A stretch of DNA of 64,000 bases from CAYOFF01 sp964403415 (GTDB lineage: Bacteria; Patescibacteriota; Gracilibacteria; Absconditabacterales; Absconditicoccaceae): the NCBI GenBank assembly GCA_964403415.1, contig CAYOFF010000001.1, forward strand, positions 806,001 through 870,000. The letters run 5' to 3'. The translations under genes and the position numbers were made by a program. Below are positions 33,468-44,096 of the stretch, in pieces. Below the pieces are notes generated by a model. The model saw only the letters and a program-made list of their open reading frames with translations, made no database searches and was not told the DNA's origin. Numbering within the stretch: the first letter of the stretch is position 1; every line of letters begins with the position of its first letter.

Positions 33468-34208
33468 ATGAGATTTCGCAATAAAGTTGTTTTGATTACT
33501 TGATCGAGCAAAGGGATAGGTAGAGCTGCTGCGCTCTTGTTTGCCAAAGAGTGAGCGAATGTTGTCGTCAACTATTTTTCCTCTGAGCAAGAAGCACATG
33601 ACGTAGTGAATGAAGTAAAACGTATTGGCTCTAATGCCATTGCTATCAAATGTGATATATCACAAGAGTCTGAAGTGAATGCTATGTTTGAGCAAGCCAT
33701 CCAGTTCTTCTGAGGCATCGACATCCTCGTCAATAATGCCGGCATTGTCTATGATGTACCGCTTTTCGAAAAAAGTATCGAACAATGGAGGAGAACGCTT
33801 GATGTGAATCTTTTGGGGACGTTTCTTTGTAGTAAATATGCTGCACAACATATGCTTACAGCAGGATCTGGGAAAATTATCAATATCTCTTCCACCAATG
33901 CCATCAATAGTTTCAGTCCTGAAGCACTCGACTACGATGCATCCAAGGCATGAGTCATTATGCTTACCAAAGACTTTGCTCAAGAACTTGCTCCTACCAT
34001 ACAAGTTAACGCGATTGCTCCATGACGAGTAGATACTGATATGAACAAAGATCTTCCAGCTGATTTTGTAGCAGATGAAATAGAAAAAATATACCTCAAA
34101 AGATTTGCTCAACCCGAAGAAATTGCAAAAACAATTCTTTTTCTTGCGAGTGATGATGCTAGTTATATCACCGGCAGTGTGTTAGTAGTTGATGGTGGTC
34201 ATAGCTAA
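33468..34208 (+). CDS. short-chain dehydrogenase (FabG-like)
   Basis: 246 aa, usual SDR length. NAD(P)-binding TGSSKGIG near residues 11-18 has its first Gly as TGA; NNAG is at ILVNNAGIVYD; the catalytic Tyr-Lys pair is in YDASKAG, and PG after it is APGRVDTDM with TGA. The C terminus ITGSVLVVDGGHS is typical of FabG-like 3-oxoacyl reductases. The substrate is not determined. It precedes a second SDR by 52 bp. Confidence 0.9.
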
Positions 34209-34260
34209 TCTTTGTAGTCTTTTGTGTATACTGTACTTTAGTATCTAATTTTGAACTCCC

Positions 34261-34917
34261 ATGCCTCGCATCCTCCTCACCTGATGAAGTGAATGATTGT
34301 GATATGAAGTAGCAAAAGTTTTTTTGGAGAAGGGATTTGAGGTCGTGTGTTTGTGTAGGAAGAAACCTGAGTTAGACGTTGTGCATATCGCAACAGACTT
34401 GTCCGATGAAGAAAGTATCACAAACGCTGTAGCTCAGATCAAGGCTCAATATGCTGCGTTCTCCTGCCTGATCAATTGCGCATGAGTACTGCGCGTCGAA
34501 GAGCTTGATGCAGTTGATTACAAAGGATTGCAGCATCTCTTCAATGTCAACGTGCTTGCACCGATTATTCTGACCTCCTCTCTCTTGCCGGAGATCAAAG
34601 CAAATGAGGCAGATATCGTCAACGTATGATCGACGGTAGGATTCAAAGCATATGAGAAACAGTGTGCCTACGGTAGCTCCAAACGAGCCATCAGATGATT
34701 CAACGAAAACCTCCAGCTCGAATTGAAGAAAACGAAATGTAGAGTAATTGGATTTAATCCAGGAGGATTTAAGTCTGCTCTGTTTGAGAAGGCCACGTGA
34801 ACAGCTGTAGATCTTTCTCCCTACATGGAGCCAAAAGAGCTTGCAAAGTTTATGGTACAGATTCTCGAACTACCCAAAAATATGGAGGTTTCGGAAGTGG
34901 TGGTGAATAGGAAATAA
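34261..34917 (+). CDS. short-chain dehydrogenase/reductase
   Basis: 218 aa. The cofactor loop reads TGGSEGLGY (about 7-15), in which four glycines are TGA. NCAG, VNVGSTVG, the catalytic YGSSK and FNPGG follow. Lacks the C-terminal extension of FabG. It is probably an oxidoreductase for a small carbonyl substrate, not known. It is the densest run of reassigned codons in the window and would be unreadable under the standard code. Confidence 0.88.
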
Positions 34918-34949
34918 AATAGTTCATTTACTCTACGGCAACGATTCAT

Positions 34950-35112
34950 ATGAGAATAGTCATCATTCATTGAACCTATGGTCATCCTCAAGAAAATCGA
35001 TTCCCTTGGCTGAAAGACGAGTTGGAGAGGATATAATGTAGAAGAAATGGCTATACTCCATGGAGATAACGATCCCTAAGAGTTTCCTAGGTTGTTGGAG
35101 GTAGTTTTAAGG
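34950..35112 (+). pseudogene. RBBP9/YdeN-like serine hydrolase remnant
   Basis: ATG 34950 encodes MRIVIIHGTYGHPQENRFPW and eight more residues, the start of an RBBP9-type alpha/beta hydrolase (IIHG, then FPWLKDELE), then hits TAA 35034. The shifted frame then reads GYNVEE and ILHGDNDP, a fragment like the family's C-terminal Asp motif. The middle is missing. Best read as a frameshifted, internally deleted pseudogene. Confidence 0.6.
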
Positions 35113-35148
35113 TAAAGGTATCAATACCGTGCTTTACCTAGAAATGAC

Positions 35149-35213
35149 CTATGTAAAATAAACGCTTGATTTCTTTACATAGCTTGGTAGTATGTAAAGC
35201 AACCTTTACATAG
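35149..35213 (+). promoter_or_regulatory. Fic promoter with paired operators
   Basis: TTGATT (35166-35171), 16 bp, TAGTAT (35188-35193). Four copies of the half-site TATGTAAAG or its complement surround it: CTATGTAAA 35149-35157, TTTACATAG 35174-35182, TATGTAAAG 35191-35199 and CTTTACATAG 35204-35213. The last two form a perfect 9-bp inverted repeat overlapping the -10. This suggests autorepression, likely by the winged helix of the Fic protein itself. Confidence 0.6.
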
Positions 35214-35223
35214 ATAGACAGCA

Positions 35224-36294
35224 ATGTTTGATTCTCGCCTTCCCTACAATGGTTTGCCGCATCTTCCTGGGAAGTTTGACTACCACAAACAGCAATTTAC
35301 TGCCCCGCTCATACAGGCAAGTCAGGCATTGGCAAAACTTGATGGACTTACTGTGGTTTTGCCAAACTATGAGGTCCTTATTCATCCTCTTCTGGCGAAA
35401 GAGTCCGTCGCCAGTAATGAGATTGAGAACATCAATACGACTATGATGAACTTCCTCCAGCAAGAGGCTATATGACCTGCTAGTCTCCAAGGAGCTGAGA
35501 AAGAGGTCCAATACTACCGCTCTGCAATTATGTACGGGGCACAGCAGTTACAGCAGCAAGGTGGACTTTCTATCAATCTCCTCATAGAACTCCAGGCCAT
35601 GATTGAACCAAACAAACCAGGTATTAGGAAAATTCCAGGAACCGTCGTTGCAAATAGTGCTGGAGAGATTCTCTATACACCACCAGAGTGAGAAGATGTT
35701 ATCAGGAAACTACTGTACAATCTCGAAGCATTCATCAATGCGGATGACGGAATTGATCCTCTTCTTAAAGTCGGCGTCATTCATCACCAGTTTGAGTCAA
35801 TACACCCTTTCTACGATGGTAACGGAAGAATAGGAAGGATACTTATTCTCTTGTACCTTATATTCACCAAAAAACTTTCAAAACCTGTGCTTTTCCTGAG
35901 TTCATATATTTTGTCCCAAAGAAAGTGATACTATGCGTCGTTTCACAGACTAGATGAGAAGGTTATTTTTGATGACATTATTATATATATACTTCGCGGT
36001 ATCGCTGCTCAATCCCAGACTACTCAAGACAAAATTATATCGATACAGTCTCTCATGGAAACCACTACACAACGTCTGAAGTCCGCCGGATTTAGGGAGT
36101 ACCATACTATTTGACAGCTCCTTTTCTCGTATCCTTTTATGACGGTGCAGTCCTTTGCTGATCACTTGTGAGTCAGTAGACAGTCTGTTTCTACTCTCAT
36201 CAAAAACCTAGAGACAAAAAAAATTATTAAAACCATGAAACTCAAAAATAATAAACTCGTCTACCTGCCTTCATTTATTGAGATTATAAAGTAA
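35224..36294 (+). CDS. Fic family protein with C-terminal winged helix
   Basis: 356 aa. The Fic core HPFYDGNGR (194-202) carries the catalytic His, so AMP or other NMP transfer is expected. A class-II inhibitory motif SNEIEN (64-69) lies N-terminal, so the enzyme is likely self-inhibited until triggered. The C-terminal domain (SFADHLGVSRQSVSTLIKNLE) is a winged helix. Such Fic proteins often regulate their own expression, matching the operator array directly upstream. Target is unknown. Confidence 0.9.
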
Positions 36295-36345
36295 CGGAAA
36301 AGGCGGCAATCTATGATAACGTTTATACCCCTAACAATCTGTCCC

Positions 36346-36723
36346 ATGTCTCAACTCACGCTCTCTATACTACCAGAAATATTCGCCGTCTGTCGCTTGG
36401 GTGCAGATGCACACATCCCATCATGGGCGCTTACGGGATCTGTTTTCAGTATCACCAAGACCTTGGATGAGCTTTCTATTGTATGTTTTGAGAATCTTGC
36501 CCCTCAGGACGTACAAGCAGAAAGATGACGACGTGCATTCAAAATAGAGTGACCACTCGACTTTTCGCTCACCTGAATCTTGGCTTCTATAGCTACTCGC
36601 CTTGCGACACACAAGATCAGTATATTCGCAATTTCGACGTATGACACCGACTACATACTCGTCAGACAAGAAAACCTACAACAGGCTACGCTCGTCCTCA
36701 GTGAGTTTTGCAATATTGTATAA
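36346..36723 (+). CDS. ACT-domain protein
   Basis: 125 aa. Two ACT-like units: VCRLGADAHIPSWALTGSVFSIT with TLDELSIVCFE, and LTGILASIATRLATHKISIFAIST with YDTDYILVR. This is the CASTOR/ACT_7 layout that binds amino acids. Gly after QAER and in the second unit are TGA. An in-frame ATG at 36313 would add 11 residues. Regulator or sensor; the ligand is not known. Confidence 0.75.
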
Positions 36724-36775
36724 AGACAATATAAACGTTTGTGCGCCTCCCTACCTTTTTAGTAGTTCCATTCTC

Positions 36776-37219
36776 ATGAGCCCTAGAAATACCAATGTCC
36801 CCGCTTCTTATCTTGTACTTATGCAAGACAACAAAGTACTCCTCTTGCAGAGAGCAAATACTGGATATCATGATGGTGACTATAGCGTCATTGCCGGTCA
36901 CGTGGAACAAGGCGAAACATTTACTGATACCGTCATGAGAGAGGCAAAAGAAGAAGCTGGGATACTTCTCCATCGTGATAGTGTCGGTGTCGCACATATT
37001 CAGCATAGGAAGTCTGACACAGATGGATCAGAGAGAGTACATACGTACTTCGTTGCTACGTCATGGACATGAGATATCCAAAATATAGAAACCCGTAAAT
37101 GCAGCGATCTTTCCCGATTTGAGATGGACAAGCTCCCTGAGAATATGGTGCCGTGTGTCAGAGCTGTCCTTGAACATATTAGGAATGGAGTCTTCTATAG
37201 TGAGTTTGGCTGGGAGTAG
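36776..37219 (+). CDS. Nudix hydrolase
   Basis: 147 aa. Nudix box GHVEQGETFTDTVMREAKEEAG at residues 41-62 is complete, with REx2EE for metal binding. ASYLVLMQDNKVLLLQR and GYHDGDYSVIAGH precede it. One TGA Gly after TSWT. It hydrolyses a nucleoside diphosphate derivative, not identifiable from sequence. It stands 52 bp after the ACT gene and 52 bp before the kinase gene. Confidence 0.9.
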
Positions 37220-37271
37220 TGAACCCCTCTTTGTGAATCTGCATCTTTTATTTTTGCTTTTGTTTTTCTGT

Positions 37272-37796
37272 ATGAGTATGGCTACACCTTTCCTCATTAT
37301 CCTTGACGGCATGATGTGAGCAGGTAAGACGACTACGGCTCGCTTGTTGGGTGAACGTTTTCCGAGAACCGCGATCATTGGTATGGACAGAGTCAAAAGA
37401 TTCCTCTCGGACTTTGAGAGGTGAGAGATAGATAATGGCATTGCGAAAGATATCGTATTTGGCATGACGGAAATATATTTTAAACATGGTATCTCTGTGA
37501 TTATCGATCAACCATTTGCAAACGATGCGGCTATCTCTCCCTACGCTGATCTTGCAGGTCAGTACAATATCCCTCTCTATGGGTTCCAACTCTATACGAC
37601 ACCTGAGCACGCATTTCAGAGAGTCATAAACCGCCAAAAAGATAAAACTCCTAACTTCCATGTGCCTGAAGAACGCATTCGACATAATATCTGATTGTTT
37701 GCGATGAAGGATGAAAAGAACTTTCTGAGCATAGATACCTCTGAGATTTCGAGTGAAGACGTGGTGAAGATAATTTTGGAGAGGATATGATTTTAG
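37272..37796 (+). CDS. P-loop kinase-like protein
   Basis: 174 aa. Walker A GMMGAGKT (13-20) has its central Gly (16) by TGA; an Asp-Gln pair in VIIDQPFAND fits Walker B. The C-terminal helix VVKIILERIGF resembles AAA_33-type small kinases. Small-molecule or nucleotide kinase activity is inferred. A second ATG at 37278 is possible. It begins a tight run of genes. Confidence 0.8.
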
Positions 37797-37811
37797 TATT
37801 TTCTTTCATGT

Positions 37812-38204
37812 ATGCGCTGAGTTGGTATCCCTAAACCCTCTACTGTGCAGGAGTATCTCGATGCTCTGCCTCGTGATATGCATACGCTGCTTCAGCATGT
37901 GCGTGAAATTATTCTTTCTGTAGTACCAGAAGCAACTGAGCATATCAGCTATGGTATTATTTTATTCAAGCATCTTTGACGTCGTCTCATGTATATCGGT
38001 GCTGCAAAAGATCACTGCGCGTTGTACGGTGCGACGGGCGCACTTGTCGCACAGTTTGCGGATGAACTCGCGTGATTTAGTATCTCCAAGTGAACAATTC
38101 GTTTTACCTCTGAGCATCCGCTTCCTGACATGCTGATCAAAAAGATTGTGAAAGCTGCTGTTGTAGAAAGCGAGAAGAAGGCTCAATCTAAGAAAACACC
38201 CTAG
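37812..38204 (+). CDS. DUF1801 family protein
   Basis: 130 aa. DUF1801 hallmarks: STVQEYLDALP, EATEHISYGI and GFSISKGTIRFTSEHPLP with both Gly in GFSISKG by TGA, and PDMLIKKIVKAAVVE. The family is small and cytosolic with no clear function. Its TAG (38202-38204) abuts the ATG of the next gene, so the two are coupled. Confidence 0.85.
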
Positions 38205-38774
38205 ATGGATATTGTATCGCTCTCTAGAGAGCTTATGCGTCAACAAACCGCAATAAATAAAGCACCGTCATGGTTGCTTACTGAACTTGCCGTCAAGAAA
38301 TGACGCGAACTTGCTACTATATATGCCGTGAATGAAGAACTCGTTGTTGTGTCGCTGTACCTTGCCCATACGGTTTTTGATCCTGAGTGGAAATGAGAAG
38401 TACAAAAACATCATCCACAACTCAGTGCAGCTTTCGTGAAGCCGTATCTGGATGAACGATGCGTCTCTCCTGATGATCAAGCTATTATCCTCAATGCTAT
38501 CGAGGCCCACCACAACCATGTTCCCACACAGTCGCTCATTGCAGAAATCGTCAAAAATGCCGAGTGCTACAAGTTTATTACTATAGAAGGTAGCCTTATT
38601 CGACTACACGAGCTCTGACTGAGACAAGTCCCTCTCGACGAGGCTGTAGACAAAGTTATTCAAAAAATGGAACAAAAGAAGTCTCTGCTCACCCTGGATG
38701 CATGTAAAGCTGAGGCGGAAGAAAGCTGTAGAGAGATATTGAGAATTTTCAAGCTGCTATATACCGAGACGTAA
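38205..38774 (+). CDS. HD-domain-like protein (degenerate)
   Basis: 189 aa. The helical pattern and YLAHTVFD / AIEAHHNHVP / EIVKNAECYKF elements resemble an HD-phosphohydrolase core, but the canonical HD pair and second Asp are altered, so enzymatic activity is doubtful. Four TGA glycines. Its start codon follows the DUF1801 stop with no spacer. Function unknown. Confidence 0.55.
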
Positions 38775-38802
38775 GGATGTTTTTTGTGTAATTTTTGCTT
38801 TT

Positions 38803-38840
38803 CCCCTGCTCTTCCTATATGCTTAGGTATGGGGATTTTT
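38803..38840 (+). terminator. probable terminator
   Basis: CCCC (38803-38806) pairs with GGGG (38831-38834), with an inner CCTA/TAGG pair, followed by ATTTTT. It lies 28 bp after the HD-like gene. Confidence 0.55.
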
Positions 38841-38862
38841 GTGTATTTTTCTTACTTATCCT

Positions 38863-39186
38863 ATGGAACGGACAAAACAGCAGAAAAAGGAACGATTACA
38901 AGCAGATATTAGCCAAAAAAGAGCTATTTTATTCAGCTTTTTTGATGCGTGTGAGAAGAAAATCTGATTGACACCACGTATTCAGCAGCGGAAGACTACT
39001 ATCGGAGATACGACTGATATAGACCTGCTAGACACCTATTTCACTCGTATTGAGCATGCTTATACCAAGTGACTACAGGAATGTACTGATCAGCAGAAAG
39101 GCGCATATCATGATCTATGTAGTAGTCATAAGATCGCTGAGCAACAAGAAGAGGCGGATTTGAATACATTACTCGATCAAATATAG
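38863..39186 (+). CDS. helical hypothetical protein
   Basis: 107 aa, strongly helical and charged throughout (KQQKKERLQADISQKR; QQKGAYHDLCSSH), two TGA glycines. No domain recognised. It sits 29 bp before the 320-aa coiled-coil protein and may act with it. Confidence 0.6.
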
Positions 39187-39215
39187 GATTTTACCACCAT
39201 CACCCCATCATAGCT

Positions 39216-40178
39216 ATGGCACCTACCACTCAAGAATCTCTATGTGATCAACCCAAAGACCCTACGCTCAATATGGAGCATCTCGTCACGCCCCTTTCAG
39301 CACATGAGGTGACGTCTGTCTTAGAAACCTTGTGAAACCCTGAAACCGATCATATCTGAGAGCTACGTGCAAAAATTGAAAAATCCATCAAAGATGCTGA
39401 TACAAACTGGCAAGTATTTTTGCAGAACCTTGAGCAAAAGACGTTCGTGTCAGTATGAGCCTGTAAAAGAGAAGGCATCGCAGCTCTAGCAAAGTTTACT
39501 GATAGTCGGAAAGCAGCTATAGATCTCAAAGACTATGCCCGTGGATTTTTCTCTACACGTATCAAAGCACTTGATAGTCAATATTGGGCGTTCCAGAGAC
39601 AATATAATGCACTCAAAGCTGAACAACGTGCATGAGCTGCTCCTACGCTAGAAATGGCAAATATTGCTCAACAGCAAGCAAAAATAAAGGAGCTCCAAAC
39701 ACGCTTTGAAGCTGCTCAGCCTCGTGTCAACACACTCCTAAATGATTTTGTAAGTATGATGGAAAATAAACTTGATCAACACAAAGTAATTTTGTACTGA
39801 ACAGAATACAAGTGAAAAAGAGTTTTTGAAAAAGATCAGGAGAAAAAAGCTAAAATTAAAGCTGAAAATGGTAATCGTAGAGACCCTGAAAATGCGAGTA
39901 AATATTTAGGAGGATGACCTACACCTGAGAAGGGTAAATGCGGTATTACTGATGCACAAAGTAAGGTAGACAAAGCAACAATGAGTGATGCTCTCCAGAA
40001 TGCTAAAAAGTGAGGCGGAGATAAACGAACAGGTATCGTGGAACGATCACCAGAAGCGCAAAAAACAATCCCTGCTGTAGACGCAGATATAGATCAGTTG
40101 GTTACTGAGATGAATACACTTATATGAGAGATCCCCGCCCTTGGCAAGGCCTTGAAAGCGGTTCAGGCAGAGAAATAA
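39216..40178 (+). CDS. coiled-coil hypothetical protein
   Basis: 320 aa. Long charged helices (LRAKIEKSIKDADTNWQV; QQQAKIKELQTRFEAAQPRV) suggest coiled coil. A Gly/Lys/Pro segment around 215-250 looks flexible. About ten TGA glycines. No membrane helix or known domain. Function unknown. Confidence 0.65.
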
Positions 40179-40278
40179 ACACATTTTCATTTTCCTATTG
40201 TAGAATCTACATAGCAAAATTGCCAAAAAACACTACATATATGTGTCTTGTTTTTTTTATGTATCTTTGATTTTTTCT

Positions 40279-40875
40279 ATGTCACTTACCTCATTTTTGG
40301 AACTTTTCAAGGTTCATGTTATCGAGGCCTCCAAAAACCCTTCATTTATCCACCATCAACGATTCGTCACATATCATCTCAATATCGTAGAAAGAATTGC
40401 TTTTGAGTTATGTGATATATACACTGATGCAGATAGAGATATCGTATCTCTCCTTGTACGGCTTCATGACTATGGAAAGATATTGGATTTTGATAATCAA
40501 TATGAGACTACTCTCAATCATGGAAAACAAAAATTGCTTGAGTTGGGATTTCCTCCTGCACTTGTTGAGCAAGTTATTTCGTATGTAGATATTATAGACA
40601 AGAAACTTGAGATGGATCTCAACGCAGCACCTATAGAAGTAAAAATCATTTCTTCTGCTGATGCAGCATCTCATCTTATAGGTCCGTTTTTTATGCTACG
40701 ATGGTATGAGAATCCTACCAAGCCATTTGAAGAACTCATGCAAGATAACACAAGAAAAGCACTCAAAGATCGAAACAAAAGAGTCGTTCTTCCTGAAATT
40801 AGAACAGCATTCCAGCAAAGACATGATTTCTTGCTGGAACAGTGTGGTCAATTTCCTGAGAAGTTTTTGACGTAG
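40279..40875 (+). CDS. HD-domain hydrolase
   Basis: 198 aa. An HD core: HHQRFVTYHLNIVERIAFEL, LLVRLHDYGKI (HD pair), ISYVDIID and ISSADAASHLI (distal Asp). Class of metal-dependent phosphohydrolase acting on a nucleotide or similar. Its five glycines are all GGN. Start taken at MSLTSF; an in-frame upstream start at 40243 would add a hydrophobic dozen residues. It converges with the 40881 gene, 5 bp apart. Confidence 0.8.
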   Translation: MSLTSFLELFKVHVIEASKNPSFIHHQRFVTYHLNIVERIAFELCDIYTDADRDIVSLLVRLHDYGKILDFDNQYETTLNHGKQKLLELGFPPALVEQVISYVDIIDKKLEMDLNAAPIEVKIISSADAASHLIGPFFMLRWYENPTKPFEELMQDNTRKALKDRNKRVVLPEIRTAFQQRHDFLLEQCGQFPEKFLT

Positions 40876-40880
40876 AAATA

Positions 40881-41948
40881 CTACTCCATCATCCACTCAC
40901 ACGTGATCCGTTCTACGGGTTTTTCTCTATGGTAACGGACTTTTTCTGCGAAGAGCGGATCTATCTGACGCAATCTTACGATGCCCTGCGCTGTCTGTAC
41001 GAGCGGATCGATAAATCTTTTTTTAATTTTTGTATCGACTGTAAACTCTTTGGTGTCTGGTTGTTTTTGTCGTACTTTGTAATATCTGATACGTTTGAAG
41101 TAGTCTAGTTTGGCTATGAGTGATCTGTCTTGTGATGCATAAATTAGTTCGAAGACTTGCTCATCGTGCAGCGTATAGAGATCGTCTAGCGTAAATATGT
41201 GCTTGTCGCATGCTTCTTTGAGAATCATCGTGAGAAACGACATCGTGAGTTTGGACTCATATCATCCAAAAAACTGTTGGTCGTTTTCTAGTGCCATATA
41301 GGCGAACGCTGTCGCCATTTCTATGTTTTGGAATCATAATTCTGGTTGACCGTGTTCGTTGGTGAGGATGGTGATATCGTTATATATTCCTCTTACGATC
41401 GTGACGTCTCCTGTACGAGAGACCACCTCACAAAAATTATATTCTAGTCTATCTGCCGCTAATTGTGGTCATGGATTGTCTGCGATCGGATAGAGCGTAT
41501 AGTCATTGACTGCATCCATGGGTATTCAGAGCTTTTGAAGTTCTGCTGTGATCACCCCTGAGTTCATCAAAATCTGATCATGATATACCTCTGATGACTC
41601 TTGATTTTCATGATCTCATCTGAGAAAATCACCGACATGGCTAAATGCCGTATGACTAATATCATGAAATAATCCAGCGAGCGTCTGTGCCTTATCCTGC
41701 GTAAAATGTCGGATGATGAGCGCTACACCGACACTGTGATCGAGTCTCGTAAGGATAAATTTATAATCGAATGATTTCGTAAGCGCGACGCCACACGTCT
41801 GCGTGACACCTCCTAGTCTCTGCATTTCTGGCGCCAAGATGAATGGTTCCAAAAAATCAGGTATCTCCGGACTATAGACATGGTGCAACTGCGTGATAGC
41901 TTCCGGAAAAACGTATGGCGATGTGGGTGTCGCAGGAGATGTATTCAT
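40881..41948 (-). CDS. HD superfamily phosphohydrolase
   Basis: 355 aa. Motifs: MQRLGGVTQT, RLDHSVGVALIIRHF, LAGLFHDISHTAFSHVGDF (HD and nearby His), and LAADRLEYN for the distal Asp. This matches the SpoIVFA/YwfO-type dNTPase/HD family. Several TGA glycines (DFLRG, PGPQLAA, FFGGYES). Likely a nucleotide phosphohydrolase; substrate unknown. Confidence 0.85.
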
Positions 41949-42074
41949 GCGTATTGTATGTGTAAAAAATCTTTTTCTCTGCAGGCTATATGTGGCGAAT
42001 TTTTGTGTATTGCTGTGTCTTAGTGGGCATGTATATATATATATTTACGTTGCAACTATAAGATCAAAATTTTT

Positions 42075-42109
42075 AAAAAAAATGCCAGGATCCCGGAGGC
42101 GGGCCTGGC
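42075..42109 (-). terminator. rho-independent terminator
   Basis: On the minus strand GCCAGG-CCCG-CCT-CCGGG-A-TCCTGGC (42109-42084) is followed by A and eight T. It ends the small cassette starting at 42282. Confidence 0.85.
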
Positions 42110-42143
42110 GTGCGTCGAAAAGGAAAGGACAGGAGATCGAAGA

Positions 42144-42221
42144 CTATTTCTCCGGGCCGATATGCGGCCCGCTGTCATCAGTCTTGATCGTCCCGCCATT
42201 TCCACCTGAGTGGTTCGGCAT
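42144..42221 (-). CDS. 25-aa glycine-rich peptide or structured small RNA
   Basis: ATG 42221 opens a 25-aa frame (MPNHSGGNGGTIKTDDSGPH...) ending at TAG. It is enclosed by a strong promoter and strong terminator, giving a transcript of roughly 170 nt. The same RNA can fold (GGGCCG...CGGCCC at 42153-42173; CCAC-TCA-GGTGG upstream), so it could equally be a regulatory RNA. All six glycines are GGN. Confidence 0.4.
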   Translation of the reverse strand: MPNHSGGNGGTIKTDDSGPHIGPEK

Positions 42222-42254
42222 AGGATACGGTTTTTTTATTTTACGATAACGGTT

Positions 42255-42282
42255 AGTATAGAGATGTGACCTCCATTATCAA
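42255..42282 (-). promoter_or_regulatory. strong promoter of the small cassette
   Basis: On the minus strand TTGATA (42282-42277), 16 bp, TATACT (42260-42255). Transcription would start near 42248 and run to the terminator at about 42080. Confidence 0.65.
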
Positions 42283-42334
42283 GCGGTTTTTCTGTGTGTG
42301 AGATTTTGCTTTATTTCTTCTGCGAAATTGGACG

Positions 42335-43999
42335 TTACTCCCCTATTGCTTTCACGACGAGGTCTCGCAGATAGCTGCCGACTTCCGAGCTTGCGCCAAG
42401 CATGGGCTCGTTGTTGTAGTTGCCGAGCCGGATGCATGCGGTGAGCTGCTGCGATGTTTGTGCACCGCAGATCCAACCGTCAATAAACTTCCTGGAAGTG
42501 CCGGTTTTGACGGCTCGGCCATGTGGCGAGAGAAAGTTATCCTGCCCAAATGAGACAAGCTTATTGCTCGGTGTGCGCAGGATATCAATAATGGCTTGGC
42601 GCTGTGGCTCGTAGCCAGGCGCTGCTGCTTCAGGCAAAAGCGTGCGCCGCAGCTGCGTAAACTGCCAGGGAGAGAGCTCGTAGGTCCCGAGCGCTAGCGA
42701 GAGACCTACGTCTTCCGCTGTTTTGGCGTTGAGTGGAATGTTTGGTGTGACACGAAGCAGCTGTGTCTGCAAGAAATGTAAAAAGGGCTCTACTCATATT
42801 TTTTGTAGTGTTTTTATAGCTGGGACATTGAGACTGTTTCCGAGTGCGTATGCATATGTTACTTCTCCATGATACGTGAGATCAAAGTTTTTGGGATCGT
42901 AGAGATTACCACCACCAAGATCAAACTGCACGGGTTCATCGACAATCGTATCCGTCGGTTTAAGACCAAACTGCTTAAATGCATACAGATACAAAAATGG
43001 TTTTACTGCAGAACCTGTCTGCCTAGGGACGAGGCAGCTATTTATTTTTCCGGTGTCTGGATTGTCTCGATCTGAACACATATTCATCGTCACGAGTTCG
43101 CCGCGACCATCTACTACGACTACACAGCAGTCACGAATATTGTACTGTTCTCTTTGGAGTCTGGTGTTTTTGAGGAGTGCATCAATACGTTTGCTCAGTG
43201 CAAGATCATATGAGGTGATCCCTACGGGAGCATCATCACGCAAAAATAGCCCTACCCTCGGATCGATCGGTCATGGAAATGACTGCAGTCTATCCGTGAG
43301 TGTGTCATCTATCTGCAATGCTCACGAAAAAAGATCTGCTCTTACGCGACTATACATCTTAGCTCTTGCAAGAATATGTTGCCAATCTTGCGTGCGATAT
43401 GGATTTGCTCACAGCTGTGACACCATAAGTGTCACCAAAAGTTCTTCATCACTCAAATATGCACATCACTTTCATCGATACGACTGACATGCAGATTTCC
43501 GTCCGATGATACCATGTGAAAACGGAATGATATTGAGGTATTTTAGAAGGATGTCTTTTTTGGTATGCGACAGCTGGAGATTGAGGGCTCGTCGATTTTC
43601 TGTCAATTTTGCCACTCGCCCTCTCGCAAACTGCTTACGATCAAGTTTGATAAGTTGTTGATCTATCGTGGATGCTCATTGCACCGCACTATCTTTTTCG
43701 GTCAGATTATGGAGCCCTGCCCTCAGCATTGCCCACGGATCTACGCCGGGATGTGACCAGAATCTTTTGTCCTCTACAGCTACCACAACATCTCTGAGAC
43801 GTTGTGGGATCTCATCGTATGATGCGAACTGCTCCTGTTTGTGCCCAACCAATATTTTACCGTTTCTATCATATCGCGTCTCTATGGGCGGGGTCTGGAA
43901 CTCATACGGCATCAACAGTTGCAGCTGATACGGAGCAAAAAAATACCCTGCCCCAAAAAAATGCATCAGCACTGCTATACCAAATATTATTATGGCCAC
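42335..43999 (-). CDS. pbpC: penicillin-binding protein 1C-like
   Basis: 554 aa, bifunctional. The N-terminal membrane helix is followed by a GT51 glycosyltransferase domain with VEDKRFWSHPGVDPWAMLRA (Glu76) and GASTIDQQL with TGA. The transpeptidase has Ser330-xx-Lys333 (TGSAVKPF), Ser389-x-Asn391 (NSLN) and KTG 498-500. It makes cell-wall peptidoglycan. The start is GTG 43999, since TAG lies just upstream in frame. It is downstream of the alpha-2-macroglobulin gene, the known yfhM-pbpC arrangement. Confidence 0.92.
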
Positions 44000-44037
44000 C
44001 TTCTAGCTTATACAAGTAAATCTCTGCATCACTGTTT

Positions 44038-44096
44038 TATCATTCTTATCTCGCAATCATTCTTATCTCGCAATCACTATTATCTCACAATCACTT
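44038..44096. repeat. 17-bp tandem repeat at the A2M gene end
   Basis: Three units of ATCATTCTTATCTCGCA: two near identical and the third ATCACTATTATCTCACA. The third contains the A2M stop codon, so the 3' end of the gene has been copied twice into the spacer before pbpC. Confidence 0.6.

Noticed and set aside
36602..37072. longer Nudix frame starting at 36602
   Set aside because: The extra N terminus overlaps the ACT gene in a different frame; the ATG at 36776 fits the Nudix domain.
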